In this document: piece by piece, positions 17,535 to 26,344 of the stretch
Numbering within the stretch: position 1 is the stretch's first letter
Layout: the number at the start of each line of letters is the position of its first letter
Notes under the pieces: generated by a model
The model's input: only the letters and a program-made list of their open reading frames with translations
Databases searched by the model: none
Told to the model about the DNA's origin: nothing
Translations under genes and position numbers: made by a program
From: Candidatus Edwardsbacteria bacterium
Lineage (GTDB): Bacteria > Edwardsbacteria > AC1 > EtOH8
Length of the DNA: 51,968 nt
NCBI GenBank assembly: GCA_018821925.1
Contig: JAHJLF010000067.1
Location: 1-51,968, forward strand
Reading direction: 5' to 3'

Positions 17535-19052
17535 ATGAAAAAAACAGTGTTTGCTTTGATTCTGGTGCTGGCGGCAGCCTCGGTCAACGCCCAGATCCTG
17601 ATCAACGAAGTGCAGTATGACCCTACTTCTGGGGGAACTGATAGTTTGTGCGAATGGATAGAGCTGTACAACCCCACCGGCGATGATGTTGACCTGACGG
17701 GTTGGGTGCTGTGTGACAACGGTGATAGCATTGGCGAAACTTTTCCATCAGTAGTTATCGCCGCTGGTGAATATATTGCCTTTGTCTGCAATGTGGACAG
17801 TTTTCTAACTTACTTCCCATCAGCAACAAATTATTATGCCTGGACCTCCGGTAGTTTTGGCGACACCCGTTCGGGCAGTACTGGCTACGGCCTGGGCAAT
17901 AGTGCCGATATCCTGGTAATGGTAAACTCAATCGGAACAGTAATTGATGAAGTAAATTGGGGGACGGTGTCAACATCATGGCCGACATGGATAAAATACG
18001 GCGCTTACGGCTGGAGTCCGGGAGTTAGCGATGCACCTGCCGGCCATTCCATTGGGAGGTCCCCCAACGGATTCGACAGTGACCAGGTTACTGACTGGGC
18101 CGATATGGCCACACCCACCCCGGGTGCCACCAACGGCGGGGCGGTGGTTTACACCCCGCACACCATTTATGAAATTCAGAACGGCGGGGCTCTGACCGAT
18201 TCTAATATTATCACCGTCGGTATTGTCACCTCCGCCAAATGGGTTGAATTCACCGGATTCGCCATGGCCGATGCGGCCGGCGCCTGGCATGGCATCACCG
18301 TCAGTTCGAACACCCCCGTCAACCGGGGGGATTCGGTTTCGGTCAGCGGCACAGTCCAGGAATACAACGACCGCACTCAGATCAGCGCCTCGCTGGTGAC
18401 CGTTCTGGGCACAGGCACCGTCCCGGCAGTCACCGATGTTCAGCTGTCCGATGTCAAGACCGGGGCAGCCAATGCTGAATCCTTTGAGGGTGTATTGGTC
18501 AGGGTTCCCAAGGCCCTGAGCACCGATACCACCTGGATGAGTCCGACCTTCGGCGAATGGGCGGTCTGCCGGGGAATCGATACCCTTATGATTGACAATT
18601 CCAGCAATAGCAACGGAATCTATTATGCTAAGCCCGTCTTCGGAGTCGACAGCGTGACAGTGACCGGCATTCTAAACTATACATACTCTAATTTCAAAAT
18701 AATGCCGCGGGATTCGGCCGATGTGATCAACCATGGTCCGACCGGGGTGACCGGACAGCCGCTGCCCGGCAAGGCTGTTTTCAGCCTGCTGCCCTGCTCG
18801 CCTAACCCGGCCAGCCGCGATGCCCGGTTCTCTTTCAGTCTGGCCAATCAGAGCAAGGTTGACCTGTCGGTGTTCAACGTGCTGGGCCAGAAGGTGGCCA
18901 CCGTCTACAGCGGACAGATGTCGGCCGGACAGCACAGCATCAGCTGGAACCTGAAAGGGCAAAGGGGCGAAGCGCTTCCCAACGGGGTTTATTTCTACAA
19001 TCTGACTGACGGAAGCCGCAGTTCCACCCGCAGAATGCTCATTCTAAAATAA
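17535..19052 (+). CDS. Secreted lamin-tail-domain / OB-fold protein with FlgD-like C-terminal domain
   Basis: A 505-residue exported protein. The signal peptide is MKKTVFALILVLAAASVNA. A lamin-tail domain follows (about 20-175; ILINEVQYDP, EWIELYNPT, VDLTGWVL). Then come one or two OB-fold-like domains of the type found in extracellular nucleases (about 200-395; GDSVSVSGTVQEYNDRTQI). A C-terminal FlgD-like/Por-type domain completes it (about 415-505; LFNVLGQKVATVY-like core, NGVYFYNL). No nuclease catalytic motif is visible. LTD and OB domains commonly accompany secreted nucleases and phosphatases, so DNA or surface binding is plausible. The ATG at 17535 has GGGGAG upstream. A strong terminator follows, so it is monocistronic. 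Confidence 0.88.
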   Translation: MKKTVFALILVLAAASVNAQILINEVQYDPTSGGTDSLCEWIELYNPTGDDVDLTGWVLCDNGDSIGETFPSVVIAAGEYIAFVCNVDSFLTYFPSATNYYAWTSGSFGDTRSGSTGYGLGNSADILVMVNSIGTVIDEVNWGTVSTSWPTWIKYGAYGWSPGVSDAPAGHSIGRSPNGFDSDQVTDWADMATPTPGATNGGAVVYTPHTIYEIQNGGALTDSNIITVGIVTSAKWVEFTGFAMADAAGAWHGITVSSNTPVNRGDSVSVSGTVQEYNDRTQISASLVTVLGTGTVPAVTDVQLSDVKTGAANAESFEGVLVRVPKALSTDTTWMSPTFGEWAVCRGIDTLMIDNSSNSNGIYYAKPVFGVDSVTVTGILNYTYSNFKIMPRDSADVINHGPTGVTGQPLPGKAVFSLLPCSPNPASRDARFSFSLANQSKVDLSVFNVLGQKVATVYSGQMSAGQHSISWNLKGQRGEALPNGVYFYNLTDGSRSSTRRMLILK

Positions 19053-19066
19053 GATATATTGCATAG

Positions 19067-19105
19067 AAAAGAGGAGAGAAATTATTATACTCTCCTCTTT
19101 TTTAT
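19067..19105 (+). terminator. Rho-independent terminator
   Basis: An 11 bp stem AAAAGAGGAGA (19067-19077) / TCTCCTCTTTT (19091-19101) with a 13-nt loop runs into a T-rich tail. It ends transcription of the gene at 17535. Confidence 0.9.
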
Positions 19106-19110
19106 GTATA

Positions 19111-19139
19111 TTGACACTGATGCTTTTATAGGTTATTAT
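19111..19139 (+). promoter_or_regulatory. Sigma70-like promoter for ABC permease; nearly leaderless
   Basis: A -35 TTGACA (19111-19116) and a -10 TATTAT (19134-19139) are 17 bp apart. The predicted transcription start (about 19146) is only some 7 nt before the ATG at 19153, and no ribosome-binding site is visible. Confidence 0.65.
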
Positions 19140-19152
19140 CTATAAAATATAT

Positions 19153-20109
19153 ATGAATAAAGCCTTTAAGAAAATATCCCGTCTCTCTCCTTGGCTGTTC
19201 CTGCTGCCTACTCTGGTGATCGTCCTGACATTCCGGATGACCCCCATGTTGTACGCTCTATGGATGAGCCTGTTCGACTGGGGATTGGCCGGGGCCAGGA
19301 AATTTCTGGGGCTGGGAAATTATATCTACCTGTTCAGCGACAGCCGTTTCGGGCAAAGCCTTTTAAATACCGTTTACTTTGTGCTGGGAGTGGTCCCGGC
19401 CAGTCTGTTCATAGCCCTTTTTATTGCCGTTCTGATAAATCAAAAGATAAAAGCCACTGCCTTGTACCGGACGGCTCTTTTCCTGCCGGTGATAACCTCC
19501 ACCGTGGCCATCTCCCTGGTCTGGAAATGGATATTCAATCCCAGATTGGGTCTGGCCAACCAGGCGCTATCCTTCATAGGCGTCAAACCTTCGCTGTGGC
19601 TGGAGGAGCCGGCTGGAATAATGAATATTCTGCTGGGCCCCCTGGGTGTCAACCTGCCGGGGGTCATGGCCGGTCCCAGCCTGGCCCTGTGCGCCATAAT
19701 AATAATGAGCATCTGGCACTCATTGGGATACAATATCATCATCTTTCTGGCCGGCCTGCAGTCCATTCCCGAGCATTACTACGAGGCGGCCTCGTTAGAC
19801 GGGGCGGGGAAGTGGGCCTCCTTCCGGCATGTTACTTGGCCGATGCTTTCGCCCATCACTTTCTATGTGCTGCTGATGAGCACTATCACCTCATTTCAGG
19901 TCTTCATCCAGATATATGCCATGCAGGGTCCGGTGGGAGGCAATCCGCTGGGCACCACCCGCACTTTGGTCTATTACCTCTATGAAAAGGGTTTCTCCGA
20001 CTGGCAGATGGGCTATGCCAACGCGGTGGCCTTCGTGCTGTTCCTGATCATCCTGGCCCTGACCATAGTTCAGCGAAAGGTGCTGGAATCAAAGGTGCAT
20101 TATCAATGA
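19153..20109 (+). CDS. ABC sugar / glycerophosphate transporter permease (MalF/UgpA family)
   Basis: A 318-residue inner-membrane permease with six predicted helices, beginning at WLFLLPTLVIVLTF. The EAA loop that contacts the ATPase is YYEAASLDGAGKWASFRHVTWP, near residue 212. It forms the channel with the permease at 20325. The binding protein is at 21307 and the probable ATPase is the UgpC-type gene at 36845. The start lacks a ribosome-binding site and the mRNA may be almost leaderless. Substrate cannot be told from the permease alone. The UgpB-like binding protein suggests a polyol phosphate or oligosaccharide. Confidence 0.93.
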   Translation: MNKAFKKISRLSPWLFLLPTLVIVLTFRMTPMLYALWMSLFDWGLAGARKFLGLGNYIYLFSDSRFGQSLLNTVYFVLGVVPASLFIALFIAVLINQKIKATALYRTALFLPVITSTVAISLVWKWIFNPRLGLANQALSFIGVKPSLWLEEPAGIMNILLGPLGVNLPGVMAGPSLALCAIIIMSIWHSLGYNIIIFLAGLQSIPEHYYEAASLDGAGKWASFRHVTWPMLSPITFYVLLMSTITSFQVFIQIYAMQGPVGGNPLGTTRTLVYYLYEKGFSDWQMGYANAVAFVLFLIILALTIVQRKVLESKVHYQ

Positions 20110-20324
20110 TTAAACAGCATGGTAGTCGTATGGGTATATGGTATACAGTAGACAGAAGAGAGTATATGAGGCGCGTCATCCTGAGAAGACAGTCACTTCA
20201 GGCATATGAAGGATCTGCGCCAACTGATTTGAGATTCTTCGGACAGCTCGGCAGGCTGCCGGGCTCAGAATGACGATGCTTGTCAGATTTAATTCATAAA
20301 ATATAAAGTTGGAAACATATAAAA
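20110..20324. repeat. Dispersed repeats separating the two permease genes
   Basis: The gap holds a GTCATCCTGAG...GAAGGATCTGCGCC element (about 20176-20220) and a GAGATTCTTCGG...CAGAATGACGA element (about 20231-20276). Both recur in other gaps. Their insertion splits what is normally a directly coupled permease pair. Confidence 0.7.
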
Positions 20325-21146
20325 GTGAAGAGAACCGAAACTAAATTAATCGTCTATATCCTGCTGACAGCGATCTCGCTGGTGATGATCTTCCCGTTCG
20401 TCTGGATGATCCTGACCTCGCTCAAGACCCAGCCGGAATCCCTGCTGATACCACCGCGGATATTCCCGGCCCGGCTCCAACTGGTGAATTACCTGGAGGT
20501 CTGGCGCCAGATACCGCTGTTGAGGTATTTCCTGAACACCATCATCATGACGGTGCTGACCCTGGCCGGGGTGCTGGCCACATCCACCCTGGCGGCCTTC
20601 TCCTTCTCATTCAAGAATTTCAAGGGGCGGGACCTGACCTTTCTGGCCATGCTGGGGATGATGATGATCCCCCAGCCGGTGTACCTGGTGCCGGCCTACG
20701 TGATCCTGGCCAAGCTGAGATGGCTGGACACTTTTTATGCCCTGATCGTCCCCTGGACGGTGAACATCTTCTCCATCTTTCTGGTGCGGCAGCATTTCAA
20801 GAGCGTGCCCTGGAGCCTCTACGAAGCCTCCAAGATGGACGGGGCCAACGATCTTAAATTCATCTGGCATATCCTGTTGCCGATCTCCAAGCCGGTGCTG
20901 GTGACCATCAGCCTGTTCTCCATCATCGGCAGTTGGAACAGCTTTTTATGGCCGCTGATCGTGACCAACAGCGAAAGCATGCGCCCACTTCAGGTGGGGC
21001 TGGCCTATTTCTCCCAGGAGCAGGGATCCATGTGGCCCCTGCTGATGGCCGCCTCCACCATGATAATCCTGCCGTTGGTGATCTTCTATATATTTGCCCA
21101 GAAACAGATCAACCAGAGCTTCGTCTCCAGCGGGCTGAAGGAATAG
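20325..21146 (+). CDS. ABC sugar / glycerophosphate transporter permease (MalG/UgpE family)
   Basis: A 273-residue inner-membrane permease, the second half of the importer channel. Membrane helices begin at VYILLTAISLVMIFPFVWMI. The EAA loop is LYEASKMDGANDLKFIWHILLP near residue 165. Length and the PxxLxxxF-type N-terminus match the family. The start is GTG at 20325 with only a weak upstream site (AAGTTGGA), so translation may be modest. It is separated from its partner permease by a 215 bp repeat insertion and from the binding-protein gene by 160 bp. Confidence 0.93.
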   Translation: MKRTETKLIVYILLTAISLVMIFPFVWMILTSLKTQPESLLIPPRIFPARLQLVNYLEVWRQIPLLRYFLNTIIMTVLTLAGVLATSTLAAFSFSFKNFKGRDLTFLAMLGMMMIPQPVYLVPAYVILAKLRWLDTFYALIVPWTVNIFSIFLVRQHFKSVPWSLYEASKMDGANDLKFIWHILLPISKPVLVTISLFSIIGSWNSFLWPLIVTNSESMRPLQVGLAYFSQEQGSMWPLLMAASTMIILPLVIFYIFAQKQINQSFVSSGLKE

Positions 21147-21242
21147 GACGTTACCCGCGAAATACACGAAAATATATTTTACATGCTTCCGAAACTCATC
21201 TTGCGCCTGCATTACCAGTGAAGATACGGCCTTCAGACAATT

Positions 21243-21263
21243 CCTTCTCTTACCAAGAGAAGG
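21243..21263. repeat. Short inverted repeat upstream of binding-protein gene
   Basis: CCTTCTCTT-ACC-AAGAGAAGG is a perfect 9 bp stem with a 3-nt loop. There is no T-run, so a terminator is unlikely. It resembles other dispersed palindromes of this genome. Confidence 0.5.
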
Positions 21264-21306
21264 GCAGGGTTGAGTTATAAATTATAGGTCACTAACTACC
21301 GACAAT

Positions 21307-22674
21307 ATGAAAAAATATATAATCCCGATATTGCTGCTGATCCTGGCGCTGGGAGGTTGCCAATCGCAATCACATGACCAAGTGGTGTTGTGGCATGTGA
21401 TGGGAGGGCCTCTGGGCAAAACGTTGGACTCGATGGTGGCCGATTTCACCCGGGCCAATCCCGGAAAGAAGATTGATCCCATCAGCATGGGCAGTTATAC
21501 GGCTCTGTCCCAGAAGCTGATGGCCTCGGTGGCGGCCGGCAACGAGCCCCTGCTGGCCCAGTCGTACGAGGCCTGGACCAGCCAGTTGCTGGAGAAGGAT
21601 GCGGTAAAGCCTTTCGGCGATTACATTGCCGAAATGGGAGATACCAGTTATCTGTCGGATTTCTTCCCGGTGATGCTGGCCGAATGCTCCCGGAACGGAA
21701 AACTTACCAGTATGCCGTTCAACAAAAGCGTTCCGGTGTATTATTACAACAAGGATCTGTTTGCCAAAGCCGGACTGGATCCGGAGAAATTTCCGGCCAC
21801 CTGGGACCAATTCATAGCAGCCGCCAAAAAGCTCACCCTGGATACCAACAATGACGGCACCCCGGAACAGTGGGGCACTGCTTTCCCAACCGGTGCGGCC
21901 TGGATGTTCCAGTGTCTGGTGCTGCAGAACGGCGGGGAGATATTCTCTCCGGATGGGAAAAAAGTAGTGTTCGACAGCCCGGAGGGGATCGAGGCCCTGC
22001 AATATTTGGTGGACCTGATCTACAAACATAAAGTGGCCTTTCTAACCACCGGGTTTGAACACCAAAACGACTTCCTGTCAGGGCGAGTGGCCATGATTCA
22101 AAGCTCTTCGGCCTCTTTGGCTTATATGGCATTGCAGAATATTCCCTTTAATATGGGAATAGCACCCTTGCCGATGAAAAAGAGGCGGGCAGTAGTGCTG
22201 TCAGGCACCAATATAATCATGTTTCGTAAGCCCCAAGAGGAGTTGATGGCCCGCGGTTGGGAACTGGTCCGGTGGATGATGGAGCCAAAAAATACCGCCC
22301 GCTGGTCGGCCGAGACCAGCTACCTGCCGGTCAGAAGATCCGCCCTGAATGAGAAAAGTTTAAAAGAGAAATTTGCCAGATACCCCGGATTAGAGAGCGC
22401 CTACCAGCAATTGAACTATGCCCACCCCGAGCCCAACGAGGTGGTCTGGAACATCGGCCGCTCCATAATGGATGAGGATGGATTACAGCCGGCTCTGAAA
22501 GGATTCAAAACTCCGGCCGAGGCTCTGCACAAGGCTACCAAAAAGATAAACCAGCAGCAGGGAGTGGAGGGCGGCACCCCTTGGGTGATGCTGATCGTGC
22601 TGGTCGTCATTTTGGCATTATCATCGCTGGGTTTGGTTTGGAAATTACGCAAGCCCCGGATGCCAGTAGGATAG
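21307..22674 (+). CDS. ABC transporter extracellular solute-binding lipoprotein, UgpB-like, with C-terminal membrane helix
   Basis: A 455-residue family-1 solute-binding protein. The lipoprotein signal is MKKYIIPILLLILALGGC, with lipid attachment expected at C18. The ligand-binding core is UgpB-like (MPFNKSVPVYYYNKDLF, PATWDQFIAAAKKL). The protein continues beyond the usual end into GTPWVMLIVLVVILALSSLGLVW (about 424-446) and a Lys/Arg-rich tail, a second membrane anchor that most binding proteins lack. It follows the permeases rather than preceding them. It probably delivers an oligosaccharide or glycerophosphodiester. Confidence 0.92.
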   Translation: MKKYIIPILLLILALGGCQSQSHDQVVLWHVMGGPLGKTLDSMVADFTRANPGKKIDPISMGSYTALSQKLMASVAAGNEPLLAQSYEAWTSQLLEKDAVKPFGDYIAEMGDTSYLSDFFPVMLAECSRNGKLTSMPFNKSVPVYYYNKDLFAKAGLDPEKFPATWDQFIAAAKKLTLDTNNDGTPEQWGTAFPTGAAWMFQCLVLQNGGEIFSPDGKKVVFDSPEGIEALQYLVDLIYKHKVAFLTTGFEHQNDFLSGRVAMIQSSSASLAYMALQNIPFNMGIAPLPMKKRRAVVLSGTNIIMFRKPQEELMARGWELVRWMMEPKNTARWSAETSYLPVRRSALNEKSLKEKFARYPGLESAYQQLNYAHPEPNEVVWNIGRSIMDEDGLQPALKGFKTPAEALHKATKKINQQQGVEGGTPWVMLIVLVVILALSSLGLVWKLRKPRMPVG

Positions 22675-22693
22675 AAACCTCTTCTAAATTAAC

Positions 22694-22778
22694 CACGGAA
22701 ACACTGAAAATATAAAGGGAAGAACCCTGAAACTGATCTTTTACAGGGATATTGTTTCAAAAATTCAGTGTTTTCGTG
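22694..22778. repeat. Long inverted repeat CACGGAAACACTGAA
   Basis: CACGGAAACACTGAA (22694-22708) pairs with TTCAGTGTTTTCGTG (22764-22778), 14 of 15 positions. It is a half-palindromic form of the 'accgcnaagacgcnaag' repeat that recurs across the window. It lies in the 257 bp gap before the big surface-protein operon. Confidence 0.65.
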
Positions 22779-22856
22779 CCTGCCTGGCCTCGATACTGCC
22801 GGTTGTCGAGTAGCATTAAAGCGTATCGAGACAACGGCCACTCGGCCAACGGCAGG
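22775..22856 (+). repeat. Dispersed element 'CGTGCCTGCCTGGCCTCGAT', plus orientation
   Basis: Same sequence as the minus-strand element at 3453-3554, with about 20 bp of the interior missing. It abuts the inverted repeat at 22694-22778. It lies about 75 bp upstream of the ATG at 22932. Confidence 0.7.
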
Positions 22857-22931
22857 CGCGCAAGCGCGGCAAAAAATATATTTTTCAGAAGCCTCATATA
22901 GAAAATTTTATAAATCAGGAAGGGAAACAAC

Positions 22932-25900
22932 ATGTCCTTAACTAAGACCTGGCAAAGGGTGCTGCTGACCGTACCGCTGCTGTTTTTGATGGCCGCCGGA
23001 TCGGGAGCCACTCTACTGATGGAGGAGAACTTCGATTACGCCGTCGGGCAGCTGACCGACAACGGAGGGGGGGCCAACGTCAGCGGCGGAAATTGGGTCG
23101 ATTTCTCCGGGACCGGCAACTATGTTTCGGTAACCGCCGGCAGCCTCAGCTACACCGATTACCTGTCATCCGGAACCGGCAATAAGATCGCCGTCGTCAG
23201 CGCGACCACCTCGGCAGAGGATGTCTACCGCCAGTTCGCCACCCAGGGAGCCAGCAGCACCACTCATATCGGCTTCCTGCTGAATCTGGCCAACACCACC
23301 GGACTGACGGCCAACAGCAGCACCACCGGGGATTATTTTGTTTCCCTGCTGCCCAGCGCCTCCATTACCTCCTATGTCGGCCGGATCACCATCCGGCTGG
23401 GAAGCGCCGCCGGCACTTACCAGCTGGGCATCCGGGCCACCTCCAGCAACACCGAAGCTGTCTGGCTGACCAACAATCTTACCCCCGGAGTGACCTATTT
23501 GGTTGTCATGGCCTACCAACTGAATCCCGATCATTGCTGGCTGTGGATCAACCCGACATTAAGCGGCTCCCAGCCGGTGGCCGACATTGAGCAGGCCGCC
23601 GCCGCCACCGTGACCGACATCGGCCGGGTGGCTATCAGGCAGGGATATACCGCCGGCCCGCCGGCCCTGGCCACCCCCAATGCCGATATCGACGGATTCC
23701 GGGTGGGCACTTCATGGGCCGACATCTCCGGAACAAATCCTACCGGACCTAATGTCCTCAGCACCACACCGGCCAACGGGGCCTCCGGTGTTCTGCCGCA
23801 GGCCATGGTCTCGGTAACCTTCGATCGGCCCCTGAACTGGACTACTATGGACACCTCCAGCTTTATGGTAAACGGAAAACGGCAGGCCTACTATCCGGCC
23901 GATTCTATCCGGCCGGCGGCCAACAGCACCACCTACACCTATTATGTTCGGGACAGTCTGCTTTTGGCGGATACCGTTACCGTTACCCTGACTACCGCCA
24001 TCGTCGACACGGCCGGGGAGAACCTGGCGGTCCCCTACGTTTGGCAGTTCCAGACCTTTGTGCCGGACACCACGCCGCCCCTGGTGCTTTCGACGGTGCC
24101 AACCGACGGTCAGATCAATGTTCAGGTCTCATCTTCGGTGACGGTCAATTTCAGCGAAGCGCTGCTGCCGTCAACGGTGGATACCGCGGCATTCTTCCTG
24201 ACCGGGCGCCGCGCCGCCCGTTACCGGATAAAAACCCCGGTGTTATCCAACGGCAACACCAGGGTGACCATTCAGCCCCTGGACAGTTTTTTGCTGCGGG
24301 ACACGGTGACGGTCGGCATTCTGCCGTCCCTGACCGATTCCTCCGGCAATGCCCTCAGGGACACCTCATTTTCCTTCAGCACCCGGAACAACCCCAACCT
24401 GACTGTTTTCGATATCCAGTACACCACCGACCCCTCGGGCAATTCGCCCTACAGCGGACAGAATGTCACCGTCAGCGGAGTGGTCACCGGAGTGGTGCGG
24501 GTGGGCAACAGCAAGGGCATGTACTTTATCCAGGACGGCACCGGCCCCTGGAACGGGGTCTACTGTTACGACCGCGACCGTTTCCCCGAGGAGGGAGATT
24601 CGGTGAAGGTCAGCGGAACGGTCATCGAATATTTTGGGCTGACCGAGATCTCCCCGGTCAGCGGCTTCCAGCTGCTCAAGAAAGGCACCCTGGTGCCGGA
24701 TCCGGTGGTCCTGCCCACCGACAGCTTATCCAGCAACAATCCCAATGCCGAAGCCTACGAGGGGGTGCTGGTGGCCACCAACCGGGTGAATGTGACCAGT
24801 CTGCCCAACAGCTATTATGAATGGGATGTTAACGACGGCAGCGGCCCCTGCATCATGGACGACTTTCTTGATTCGCTTTCGCACATGGGCTATACCCCGG
24901 TCATCGGCGACAGTCTGATACGGGTCCAGGGCATTTTCCATTCGTCATTCGGCTGGAAGATCGAGCATCGCTTCCCCCGGGACATAGTCCAGTTCAAACC
25001 GGTAAAGATGCTTTCCTCGCTGCCGGCCCAAGGCAACATCAATGTTCCCACTCAGGTGGGCATCCGGCTGAATTTTGACAAACCACTGGATCAGGCCACC
25101 ATAATTGTCGCAAATTTTTCGGTTAACGGCAGCAGTTCAGCGGCCCATGATCTCTCCCTAAGTTACAACAGCGCTGATTACTCGATCAGGCTAATCCCCA
25201 CGGCCGCCTTCTCCGCGGGAGAGACTGTATCGGTCTGGATATCGCATTCCCTGCGCGACACTCTGGGTTTCTATCTGGACGGCAACCAGAACGGGACGGC
25301 CTCCAATGACAGCCTGGACGATATTAGCTTCAGCTTTGTCACTCTTCTTAATCCCACCAGGATTGCCGAGGTGCAAAAGCCGGGCTCTGATGGGTTCACC
25401 CCGCTGTTGGTGGGGCAGACGGTGACAGTGGAGGGGATAGTCAGCGGTCCGGACATGTATTTTACCAGCTCCACCGCCAGCACTGCCAGCTGGTATCTGG
25501 ACGACGGCACCGGAGGAGTAAATGTTTACGGCGGCACCAAGGGCCAGTTCGTGCTGGGCCGCCGGGCGGTGGTGACAGGAAAGGTAACTGAATACAACGG
25601 GGTCACCGAGGTGGCCAGCACGGCAGCCCAGATCGCCCTGTGGGACTGGGCCGACCAGCCGGTCAGCCCCAGAATGATGATCTACAACCAACTGCTGGGC
25701 GAAACCATCGAGGGCCAATTGGCCTCGGTGGAGGGGACCATCAGCAGTATTCCGGCCTATGCCGGCGGCGGATACAACATGGAGATGCGAAACGGAAACG
25801 CCCCTATCGCGGTCAGGATAGTCGAGATCAGCGGATTTGACATGAGTCCGATGACCTACGGCGCCAAGGTCAGGGTCACTGGGATAGTCTCGCAATACGA

Positions 25901-26333
25901 CAAGGAGTTCCCTTATAACAGCGGCTACCAGCTGGTTCCCAGGTTCGCCCAGGATTATTTTTACAACGGGGTGCTGTATCCGCCCGATATCGAGGTCTTG
26001 TTTGATTCCACCGCTGCTTCGGCTTCCTCCCAGATCGTTTCGGTTAAGCCAAATCCATTCTCACCGGAATGGGGCGAGGTGGGCATTATAGAGATCAACG
26101 CTCCGGATACCGATCATCTGACCCTGCGGATATACGATCTGAAGGGACGGCTGGTAAAGACCTGCCTGAACAATGTGCCTGGCGGGCATCAATACTATTA
26201 CTGGAATGGAACCGATAATTCCAACCGCCGGACCAATATCGGAATGTATATCGCCCACCTGAGAAGCGTCACCGCCGAAGGGGGCATCTCCGATAAAACC
26301 AAGATAATCGTGCTGGGCACGCCATTGAAATGA
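22932..26333 (+). CDS. Large secreted OB-fold / Ig-like (Big_5) surface protein with FlgD-like C-terminus
   Basis: A 1133-residue exported protein. The signal peptide is near residues 8-26. The N-terminal beta-sandwich (about 27-265) begins LLMEENFDYAVGQL. Ig-like Big_5 domains start at about 275, 384 and 693 (each with a PANGASGV-like start and NFDKPL/TFDRPL core). OB-fold-like domains start near 489, 600, 809 and 926 (core VSGVVTGV, VSGTVIEYFGLTEI). A FlgD-like domain with KPNPFSPE begins near 1034. The OB modules resemble those beside secreted nucleases and match the protein at 17535. No catalytic site is visible, so it is probably a binding or scaffold protein. AGGAAGGG precedes the ATG. 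It starts an eight-gene run and overlaps the next gene region. Confidence 0.88.
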   Translation: MSLTKTWQRVLLTVPLLFLMAAGSGATLLMEENFDYAVGQLTDNGGGANVSGGNWVDFSGTGNYVSVTAGSLSYTDYLSSGTGNKIAVVSATTSAEDVYRQFATQGASSTTHIGFLLNLANTTGLTANSSTTGDYFVSLLPSASITSYVGRITIRLGSAAGTYQLGIRATSSNTEAVWLTNNLTPGVTYLVVMAYQLNPDHCWLWINPTLSGSQPVADIEQAAAATVTDIGRVAIRQGYTAGPPALATPNADIDGFRVGTSWADISGTNPTGPNVLSTTPANGASGVLPQAMVSVTFDRPLNWTTMDTSSFMVNGKRQAYYPADSIRPAANSTTYTYYVRDSLLLADTVTVTLTTAIVDTAGENLAVPYVWQFQTFVPDTTPPLVLSTVPTDGQINVQVSSSVTVNFSEALLPSTVDTAAFFLTGRRAARYRIKTPVLSNGNTRVTIQPLDSFLLRDTVTVGILPSLTDSSGNALRDTSFSFSTRNNPNLTVFDIQYTTDPSGNSPYSGQNVTVSGVVTGVVRVGNSKGMYFIQDGTGPWNGVYCYDRDRFPEEGDSVKVSGTVIEYFGLTEISPVSGFQLLKKGTLVPDPVVLPTDSLSSNNPNAEAYEGVLVATNRVNVTSLPNSYYEWDVNDGSGPCIMDDFLDSLSHMGYTPVIGDSLIRVQGIFHSSFGWKIEHRFPRDIVQFKPVKMLSSLPAQGNINVPTQVGIRLNFDKPLDQATIIVANFSVNGSSSAAHDLSLSYNSADYSIRLIPTAAFSAGETVSVWISHSLRDTLGFYLDGNQNGTASNDSLDDISFSFVTLLNPTRIAEVQKPGSDGFTPLLVGQTVTVEGIVSGPDMYFTSSTASTASWYLDDGTGGVNVYGGTKGQFVLGRRAVVTGKVTEYNGVTEVASTAAQIALWDWADQPVSPRMMIYNQLLGETIEGQLASVEGTISSIPAYAGGGYNMEMRNGNAPIAVRIVEISGFDMSPMTYGAKVRVTGIVSQYDKEFPYNSGYQLVPRFAQDYFYNGVLYPPDIEVLFDSTAASASSQIVSVKPNPFSPEWGEVGIIEINAPDTDHLTLRIYDLKGRLVKTCLNNVPGGHQYYYWNGTDNSNRRTNIGMYIAHLRSVTAEGGISDKTKIIVLGTPLK

Positions 26334-26344
26334 AGGATGCAGAT

